NCBI GenBank assembly: GCA_021014945.1 | Contig: MU266328.1 | Coordinates: 477,274 to 541,273 of the forward strand | DNA length: 64,000 bases | Direction: 5' to 3' | DNA from: Leucogyrophana mollusca | Lineage: Eukaryota; Basidiomycota; Agaricomycetes; Boletales | Part shown: positions 56,946 to 64,000 of the stretch, piece after piece | Numbering within the stretch: position 1 is the first letter of the stretch | Layout of the letters: each line of letters opens with the position of its first letter | Program-made: the position numbers and the translations under genes | The notes under the pieces: generated by a model | The model's database searches: none | What the model was told of the DNA's origin: nothing | What the model saw: only the letters and a program-made list of their open reading frames with translations

Positions 56946-59259
56946 CTATGGTTCGTGTGATAACGAATGGAAAGAACTTTCAGCGTCTGGTGGATCCGGA
57001 CGTGCTGGCACCGTGGTGCTACTGTACCGGTCTTCTGGCAAGTCCGCTGTAGTGGAGACATTTTGTGACGAAGCGCCCAAGTCACACTCGTGAGACATCG
57101 GAGAGTCGCGACCGGAAGGTGTGGGAGGTACGCTGTGTTCATGTATCCTCGGGAAGGATTCGACAGTGTGAATAGGGGAAAACATGCTTGATGTTCCATT
57201 CGTTGAAGCTGTAAAGGAGCGTGTTTCTCCAGAGGACCACGTTCCTTGATTTGGACACAGATGTCGCAAGGATGAGTCGTTGATTGAATCGCTGAGGTCG
57301 TCATGGCGGGAAGCAGGAACAACTCGCCGAGTGCGAAGACGAGATGACATTCCTCCAGATGACCTCGGTAGCCGTGACCTCCGGTCACGCAACAGCTCAG
57401 CAGTGCTACGGTCTGTATAAATCGAATGACACCAAGCGTTGGGGTGTTGAAGCAGCGCTTCATTTTCATGTCGCCGGATGACACGGCCGAAACTGTGCAT
57501 GGCCAGACATGACATGACAGCCCCTATGAAGCCCTGTAAGTCTTAGCCTCTAGATTTCAATGAAAGTACACACAGTCAAGGCCAATCCAAGCCGAGGTAT
57601 TGATGTAGGTTTCGCTATTCACACCCACCAGCACGAGCACAACGGAGACGACGGTAAAGCATGTGATGAAAGTGGTGTAGCACAGCTACACAGCCAGGCG
57701 TCAGTCACGTAAACTCTAGCATGTGTATCAAGCGCGAACCTCGTCACGCATGACCTCTCGAAACAGCGCCATTCTAGGGATGTATCGTGTGATACGGCTC
57801 ATTGACGATAGAGCCGGCGATGCAGGGCGATAGGGCAGATGGGGCAGGACGGCTTCGCGGCGCGCAAAGGACGGGCCATCTATAGTCTCCGACATTCGTA
57901 CCGTCGACGTACGAGGGCGTCGGGGTCGACCGAACTCTCCGTTGGCCGAGGACTGTGGTGGCGGTGGGGCCTCTGGGTCGGGCTCCAAATCCGAATTTAC
58001 AAGCGTCCGCGTGCGATCCCGCACAACAGAGATGATACTTCTCTCCTGAGAGACAACGGACTCAATCCTCTGCCGGGATCGTGTGGAGAGATGCGCTGTC
58101 GACTCTCGATTGGGGACATAATCCCACCAGCCCCTTGGTCTGTGGTTGGAATCAACACTTTCTTTGACTTCGTTCTCCTCGCGAACGGCAACGTCTTCCA
58201 GTGAAAGTGTAAGTGAGATCCGTCCCCTCACTGCGGCGGAACCATGCGATTTCCAGACAGCATATAGAACTATAGGGCGTGGGTCAGGCGGGGCGACAAT
58301 AATGAATCCAGGTGCACTTACAGCAAAAACAAATAAAAAGCGACTCGACGAACATAAGAATAACGAAAGCAGGTTGAAGGCCTCCCGAAATCCGGCAACA
58401 ACGTCCTAGGAAGCAAGTAAACTCAGGAGTTGCGTGACTTGCAAGAGCGGGTAAGTACCAGATAAACTTCGCTCGGTCTCCAGAAGCACAGTGTCGACGA
58501 CAAGGAGGATGACACCAGCAGTTCGCAGACCAACGAGGGGGAAAAGGACTAAACGGGCATTGTCCAAGCACCTGTACGCTTTGACACCAAATATGCCAGT
58601 GATCTACAAATCCGACCTTGAACAACGATGCAATCTGCTGATTTGGTTTCACTGACCAATAATGACAGAGAAAAACCCGCAGACAAATCCGAGAGGCGCA
58701 AGACTCTAAAAGGACATATTAGGAATGAAGATCATTTTGAGGAATGAGACCAAACAACTTACACTGAACATTGGATGGACCTACGAAAATGGACAGCCAT
58801 CATGGAGATGAGGGCTGGCGGTCCAAGCAGCTGGCTGCAGAAAAGAGTGTACAAGAGTCCCTTCTTCTTAACTTTGCCACTCCATATGTAGCCAGCGGAA
58901 ACGATGATATTCCGGAGGAAGATTACAAAAATGGCGCCACCCACTATCAGACCAGAGTATGATAACTCGAGGTCGTGAATGAGGGGAGGGGCGACGAGGG
59001 AGCCGTCGCTGAGAGCGTAGTAGACAGGAACAAATGATTGGACGGGGGTATCGTGGTAGTATTTGGTAAAGTCAGGTATGGTCACCAAAGTCGATAGGTC
59101 AACCACAACCTCGTTTGGCTCTGCAGCAGCAGCCCTTGGTGTGATAACTGGGAGATGCAGAGCGGTACTATGCTGAGCCTGAGATGTCGAGGCGCGGGGC
59201 TCCCTTGGGAGATAAGGCGAAGGAAAGACATGGAGAGTCGTCGATGGCCCCGCGATCAT
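56946..59259 (-). CDS. Seven-transmembrane protein with GPCR-like topology and long third cytoplasmic loop
   Basis: About 668 residues in seven exons with agreeing phases. An N-terminal region of about 100 residues starts MIAGPSTTLHVFPSPYLPRE. Seven hydrophobic segments follow: about 104-126 (LIVGGAIFVIFLRNIIVSAG), 137-161 (LLYTLFCSQLLGPPALISMM), 167-190 (LRLSDLSAGFSLSLLITGIF), 203-225 (LVLFPLVGLRTAGVILLVVD), 238-262 (LQPAFVILMFVESLFICFCF), 436-458 (TTFITCFTVVSVVLVLVGVN) and 466-489 (SAWIGLDCGFIGAVMSCLAM). TM5 and TM6 are separated by about 170 charged, Ser/Arg/Pro-rich residues, and the tail is about 180 residues. A stop after RDEV in the raw reading lies inside an intron (GTTCGC to TGTAG). 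No known receptor family recognised. Confidence 0.75.
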
Positions 59260-59955
59260 GTCGGCCTGCAGAATGGGAGCACAAAACCTCACGGCGACGA
59301 AGACATGAACGCTGGCCGGCCAGACCAATAGCTAAGAACGGCACAAGGGAATGCGACAAGACAAGAAGGCTATGTAGGTATAGCTCACATTGGATCACAC
59401 GTCAAGGAAGACTTCATCATATGGCGAACACGGACTCCTCAAAATGTGTAGATTGAATTATACCCACCCAAAATGGCAGCGCCGACACGTTAATATCTCT
59501 GGGCCGGCATGCTTGCCGCTTACTTGCCGTATCAATGCCGTCCATCAAAGCGGAGATTTCATCCACAAAAATATCTCATAAGATAAACCTGAAAAATTAA
59601 TAGTGTCCGCCCATCGCCTCCAAGCTCACGGTCGTAAAGGGTAGTAAGTGGGATGAACTTGCCCGGCGACCGGGGTATGTAATTTATCTTCAATTCCGAC
59701 GGGCCACGGCTGGCAAAAACTTGACGTTGCCGAATACCACCGAGAATTGCCGAAACCATCCTGAATATTTACAGATCCACGAGTCAAGATCGTCATCTGA
59801 TTTCTCAGTCTGGCAGCGTCCAAGCCTCGCGCAGAGATCGTGCAAAGCCTTCGTCCTCATTCAAAAAGAGTCGTGTCTGTTGTTCGCGTTATTAACTGGT
59901 CCGATCACCACAAATTCATTGTTCCCAGCTAGAACCCTTGATAACATACTCCAGT
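59260..59955. promoter_or_regulatory. Divergent intergenic region, 7-TM gene / FAP7
   Basis: These 696 bases contain both promoters. A minus-strand ATG frame near 59398 reads like a hydrophobic leader but joins the 7-TM gene in the wrong frame. Nothing else seen. Confidence 0.4.
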
Positions 59956-60630
59956 ATGTCAACGGGTGATCGTACATCAAGACACCAACCTGTTATAATC
60001 ATCACTGGTACGCCGGGCACTGGAAAGTCAACGCACGCTCAGCTTCTAGTCGAGGAGGCTCCGATACCACTTACACACATAAACGTCGGCGAATTGGTGA
60101 AAGACCATGGCCTTCACGAGGGCTTTGACGAGGAATGGCAGAGCTATACGGTGGATGAGGATAAGGCGAGCAATGCCGCACTCTGTCATTTTGGCCTACG
60201 CTGAGAGAATCGGAACAGCTATTAGACGAACTCGAACCACTGGCGTCGGCGGGAGGGATAATCCTCGACTGGCATACTTGCGAAATCTTTCCCGAGCGAT
60301 GGGCGGACCTGGTGGTTGTCCTCCGATGCGATCACACTCAGCTATGGGACAGGCTGGAAAAGCGGTTCGTAGCATGCTGTCTCCCGTTCTCATCCGCTAA
60401 GCCGGGGTTTCTTTTCCAGCGGATACCCTTTGAAGAAAATCCAAGAAAATAATCAGGCAGAGATCATGGATGTCGTGCTTGAGGAAGCCCGATCATCCTA
60501 TCCGGAAGAGATCGTTGTCACCCTATCCAGTGAATCCATGGAGGATCTCGAAAGGAATGTCGCTGCAGTAGTAGAGTGGATCAAGGCGTGGCTGAAAGAT
60601 AGGGAGCGACAGGACGGCGGGGAAACATAA
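59956..60630 (+). CDS. FAP7: Adenylate kinase 6 / Fap7, 18S rRNA maturation ATPase
   Basis: Nuclear AMP kinase/ATPase needed for the final cleavage of 20S pre-rRNA together with uS11. It starts MSTGDRTSRHQPVIIITGTP. The P-loop is GTPGTGKSTH, followed by LTHINVGELVKDHGLHEGFD, YTVDEDKLLDELEPLASAGG, IILDWHTCEIFPERW, LVVVLRCDHTQLWDRLEKRG and YPLKKIQENNQAEIMDVVLE. The end is EEIVVTLSSESMEDLERNV and WIKAWLKDRERQDGG. About 187 residues in three exons. The first intron (60166-60218) is GC-AG. The protein length fits AK6. Confidence 0.94.
60166..60218 (+). other. GC-AG intron in FAP7
   Basis: The exon ends GAG GAT AAG and the next begins CTA TTA GAC, giving VDEDKLLDELEP, conserved in AK6. The donor is GCGAGC. 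Using the nearest GT would remove the conserved VDEDK. Confidence 0.82.
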
Positions 60631-60743
60631 AGTGCATACTGGATTATAAACTGGGCTACCTATACCTGATAACAGCATTTACAGTAAAAGACCTTCGGGC
60701 TTAACATACTCTTGCGATACTTGGGTCTTTACCCCAGGGCGGT

Positions 60744-61555
60744 TTACCGTCCCGTCAAAACCCAGACTTTGCGACGATCCTCCATAGTTAAGCCTCCCGG
60801 GTGCTCGTTCTCGTTCCTTTGCCGTTTGGCGGTCTTTTTCTTCCCCTCTGCAATACGGACCTTTTCGAAGTAGACGTAACTGATCTCGTCCGTCAGATAC
60901 TTCCGAATGCAGGGTTCTATGAGAAAACTTACGCGGCGTAATAGGTACCATTGGTCGCGCCACAAGTTGCACCGCTGTCTTTCACTGTTAGGATATATCA
61001 GCCAGAGGCTCTATGGGGCAGTTGAAAGACGCGTACTAAATCGACCGTAGGAGTTGCTGTTGATGCCTCCAATATCCCTCAACCACTGGGTAACCTAACC
61101 GTAGAGGTGCAGATGAGTCCAAATCTGCCGCATGATAGTCCGGTAGAGTCACCTTCCATCCTGGTGTCTTCATTAAGGCGCGAATTTTCCGCCGGATGTC
61201 ATTGCAATCGTCACTGCAGGATATGGTTAACGTCCATACATAGTGTCAGCCAAATTGCCAATTTTCACGTACTAGACTGGCACGGCGCCCTGCTCAGACA
61301 CATCAGCATTCAATAAATGCCTCAAACATCACGCAGAGATCATACTTCGTCTTCACCCTCAAGTACCACGTCCCTCCAACTGGTTGGTGCAGTGGTTTCC
61401 TTTCCTTTCGCAGCCGGCGCGTCTCCAACCCGTGCTTTCTTCCCTACATGCGCGTCGACGGCTGCGACGCTGCCAATCTGTTCGTCTTGTTCCACTGAGG
61501 AGGCCGAGGCTACCTGTGCTTGCTCCATCGCGTCAGATTTGCGTTTCGGAGCCAT
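60744..61555 (-). CDS. DUF7726-like fungal nuclear protein with a 17-nt micro-exon
   Basis: About 177 residues from six exons. It starts MAPKRKSDAMEQAQVASASS, with a basic KKARVGDAPAAKGKE stretch. Exon 1 ends at 61346 (EGEDE). A 17-nt exon (61273-61289) encodes GAVPV plus two bases and joins to YDDCNDIRRKIRALMKTPGW. Then come KVTQWLRDIGGINSNSYGRF, MKDSGATCGATNGTYYAAYV and YFEKVRIAEGKKKTAKRQRN. These match the C-x-x-[IV]-R-R-K-I ... NSY-x-R-F ... TYYAA-x-x-[FY]-F-x-K pattern I know from fungal DUF7726 proteins. The end is EDRRKVWVLTGR. A DNA-related role is commonly guessed but not shown. Confidence 0.78.
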
Positions 61556-62090
61556 TGGCGCTTTGCAAAAGTTGAGAAAGGTGCTGGCCTGGGGTAAGAA
61601 GGAGGTTCAAACAAATTTAACCGCCTACGTTAGTAGCTTCCAGAATTTACGAGCTCCGAATATGTCGGAGGCGATGGAGCCCTCAGGCCTCAGTACTCAG
61701 ATTAAATTGTAAAAACCGTAAATCGTAAATTAACGCGTGACGTCACGTGTATCGTCGACGCGTCGGGTGTTCCCCAACAGTTAAGCATCCTCGAATATTG
61801 GTCGTCCCATACCTTCGGTGCCGCAAAAATCACTCAGTTTTATTCTCAGATTCTGTCCCGATATGACCATCACCGATTCTCAGGAGCCGTGCGACATGGA
61901 CGGATACTTACTTTCTGAGAGTGGAGTCAGCAGACAAGCCTGGGATGCTCGGTGACATTTGACTACCCTTGTGTACATAGATAAGAATACAACGAGGAAA
62001 AAATGCACGTGTCAAGGATGTAACGCAAGCACGTACTTTGTCCATGCGGATGCAGGTCCGATAGATATATGATGGCGTAAGTCCACATCT
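61556..62090. promoter_or_regulatory. Promoter region of the DUF7726-like gene and 3' side of the next gene
   Basis: These 535 bases contain the motif cluster at 61733-61763. No coding signal recognised in the rest. Confidence 0.45.
61733..61763. promoter_or_regulatory. MCB + CRE + E-box cluster upstream of the DUF7726-like gene
   Basis: Within 31 bases there are two ACGCGT (MCB, 61733-61738 and 61758-61763), a palindromic TGACGTCA (CRE/ATF, 61738-61745) and an overlapping CACGTG (61744-61749). The cluster lies about 180-210 bp upstream of the start codon at 61555. MCB boxes bind Mbp1/Swi6 factors at G1/S in fungi, so cell-cycle control is a reasonable inference. Confidence 0.5.
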
Positions 62091-63339
62091 TTACAAGCGA
62101 TGCAGCATGCGGAGGGACGTGGAGACAACGACAGCTACAAGAGCGAGATATATATGCACAGACAGTTTAGGTGTGGCAGCATTGACGGGAATATATCCAA
62201 CAAAACCGCCACTGCTAGAAGGCTCCATTACCACCGTAGTGGTAGCTTCAAAGGTAAGTCTGCAAAGATATCAGCTGGAGGGTGAATCAATATAAGCGGA
62301 TCCGACTGACGTGGTCGTGACAACTAATCCTGACAAGGTCTCCGTCAGCGTTGCGACTGAGGACATGACCACGGTAACTGTTGTTGGTGAAGCTTCCTCA
62401 ACAGTCACTGTTACAACACTGGGTACGGAAGAGTGCGTGATTGGGGAGCCACTGTTATAAGTTTTGGAAGCAATCTGCGAGGCAGAGGCGGGGTTCGTAT
62501 ATACAGTCACAGTTGTGCACGCAGCGGCGGAACTGGAAGAGCACATGGAAGCTAACCAGGGACTTTGAGGCGGGGGGGAAGACGACTGGGGTATAGGCAA
62601 GAGTTGGTTGGGTGAAGTACACTGCTCCGACGAGCTGGTGATCTCAACTGGGATGGGGGTTATCGAGTAATAGGCTTGATTGTTGATGACAGAGTTTTCG
62701 TAGAACGTCAGCTAAGGAAGGATATCAGTGGATATACACGCAGGCGTGTCTGCTCCTCACATTATACTGTCCAGCTGGCGTACATTGAGGAACAATCCAC
62801 GTGAGATGCTTGACGGTACTCCCACTTTCCTGAGTGAGAAGGCCAGGGCCGGTCGAAACAGTTGCATTGAAATTGTTGTCTTGCGAGATTAGATAGATTT
62901 GAAGCTCTTGAAAACGGGTAGCTAATGTCGATCCTGGAACTTGAGCGGCCTGCGACAACCGTCCGTCCCCAGAGACCTACGGAATTATTCGACCACAGAT
63001 ACAAGAAAACATCGGCATGGTACTTACGTCTATTGCGATAACAAGATTGTTGCCAGCCTGGGCATTGCTGTAAATTTGGTGGTTTGAGGACAAAATTCGA
63101 CAGGAGTCAAATATCTGTGGTGCACACCTATTTGGAGCAGGGGAATCGACGATGGCCAGACCTTGAGTGAACACTTGACCATTGATTAAAACCTGAGCGG
63201 AGGCGGGCTGCGCGGTAAACTGCACCAACAGAAAGGGTATGATCCAGATATGTTTATGAAGGAGCGTCAAATACAGAAAAACGAATGGGACGATGTGATG
63301 GTGACTCTGGCCCAGGTGTGCCAGCACCTTGCGCCGCAT
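62091..63339 (-). CDS. Secreted/anchored surface protein, Agaricomycete-conserved type
   Basis: The protein starts MRRKVLAHLGQSHHHIVPFV and has a hydrophobic leader, FVFLYLTLLHKHIWIIPFLL, then QVLINGQVFTQGLAIVDSPA. The core exons give NAQAGNNLVIAID, VSGDGRLSQAAQVPGSTLAT, ELQIYLISQDNNFNATVSTG, GLLTQESGSTVKHLTW and IVPQCTPAGQYNLTFYENS. A Ser/Thr-rich stalk follows (TVTVEEASPTTVTVVMSSV). A last exon, reached by the donor GTCAGT in phase 2, gives GGFVGYIPVNAAT and a final hydrophobic helix VHIYLALVAVVVSTSL. The raw reading ends earlier at 62271 if this intron is not removed. Function unknown; the core resembles a carbohydrate-associated beta-sandwich seen in mushroom genomes. Confidence 0.7.
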
Positions 63340-63918
63340 TTTCTTAGTACCCGCTCGTCGTTGCAGCCGAGTACCAGATGGCTGCTGGTTAAATGAAAGG
63401 CGAGTGTGCGGTGCCCAGGCCCTTTTGGCTGAGACTCTTGGTTGCGTGCCGAGTCTGTAGTCCCCTGTTACCCCTCCGAAGTATCTCGGTTCCCAAAAAT
63501 TGTGTTTCTTTGAAGTCCGGATGAATGCCGTGAGATTACGGTAAGCGTCCCCCAAGCACTCCGGGCAGCGTTTTCAGTGGTGCATGATGATAATTCCAAA
63601 TTGATGAGTACAGCGCACACACCAAGTAAGCAGCTTCAGCGTCGTGGAAAATGTCTATGCAGACGAAGCCAACAACTCATGGGCGCAACTGTGTTATGGT
63701 ACGTCTTTCCTTCTTTTATTCACATCATCACACTTTGCGTGCTCGAGTTCTTGCTCGATGTGCACGTTAAAATAGAACCCATCACTCTCAATGTATAATC
63801 TCCAGCGCTTTTTGCATTATTTAACTTACTATACACATGCTACTGTAAGTTTATTACCTCCATTGTGAACCTCAAGCCAACAAAGGTCTTCGTGACTACT
63901 GTCGGCCGAGTAAGCCCC
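63340..63918. other. Intergenic upstream of the secreted protein gene
   Basis: These 579 bases hold the promoter of the minus-strand gene. One 73-codon plus-strand frame (63577-63798) has no recognisable content. Confidence 0.35.
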
Positions 63919-64000
63919 ATGCCAAAGGCTGCGGTTGACTCGGGAGAGCGGGGACGAAGGCCCCGCCGGAAGGACAGCGCCTCGGCGAGGCGAGTGCGCA
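63919..64000 (+). CDS. Possible 5' end of a gene cut by the window edge
   Basis: An ATG at 63919 opens 27 codons to the edge, reading MPKAAVDSGERGRRPRRKDS and continuing Arg-rich. The last 80 bases are clearly more GC-rich than the upstream region. The MPK start and basic composition recall small HMG proteins, but the piece is too short to decide. Confidence 0.25.
   Translation, partial: MPKAAVDSGERGRRPRRKDSASARRVR

Noticed and set aside
57728..57730. Stop codon suggesting the 7-TM gene ends here and a separate gene follows
   Set aside because: A GT-AG intron (after RDE) removes the stop and adds two further helices in the right phase, giving a coherent seven-helix protein.

Overview
The window is nuclear DNA from a filamentous basidiomycete, most likely an Agaricomycete. 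The evidence is dense genes, very many short introns (about 45-75 nt) in almost every gene, 5'UTRs and intergenic gaps of a few hundred bp, proteins typical of mushroom-forming fungi (GH131 glucanase, Fus3/Kss1-type MAPK, a DUF7726-like protein, Cys-rich secreted proteins), and one short TIR transposon. Genes were rebuilt by hand by joining exons whose phases agree, so distal exon edges may be off by a few bases. No rRNA, tRNA or CRISPR was recognised.

Layout. 1-9 kb: a truncated GT8 glycosyltransferase, ribosomal protein eS28, lipoyl synthase and peroxin Pex11 (all minus), then fumarase (plus). 9-24 kb: two very large plus-strand genes, the INO80 remodeller and a DExH RNA helicase, then eL22 (minus) head-to-head with the pseudouridine synthase CBF5 (plus). 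24-34 kb: a predicted secreted/GPI protein, an orphan gene, a MAP kinase, a SAP-domain nuclear protein, a flavocytochrome b2-type dehydrogenase and a small Cys-rich secreted protein. 34.9-36.9 kb: a 1,990-bp transposon with perfect 22-bp terminal inverted repeats and an 8-bp target-site duplication, containing one apparently intact multi-exon gene for a zinc-finger/PHD protein. 37.7-48 kb: a LIM protein, a seven-TM protein with a long tail, a J-protein and an AT-hook nuclear protein. 48.8-64 kb: a Ser-rich protein, GH131, a large helical protein, RNA polymerase III subunit Rpc5, a second 7-TM (GPCR-topology) protein, Fap7/AK6 adenylate kinase, a DUF7726-like protein with a 17-nt micro-exon, and a secreted membrane-anchored protein.

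Themes. Several genes serve ribosome biogenesis and translation (eS28, eL22, CBF5, FAP7, the DExH helicase, RPC5). A second set serves mitochondrial or peroxisomal metabolism (lipoyl synthase, fumarase, Pex11, flavocytochrome b2). Signalling and surface genes (MAPK, two 7-TM proteins, LIM protein, several secreted proteins) lie among them. The genes are mostly housekeeping and do not form an obvious functional cluster. The most unusual items are the transposon with its gene, the two unassigned 7-TM proteins, four GC-AG introns, three genes with a splice site directly after an ATG, and the micro-exon.
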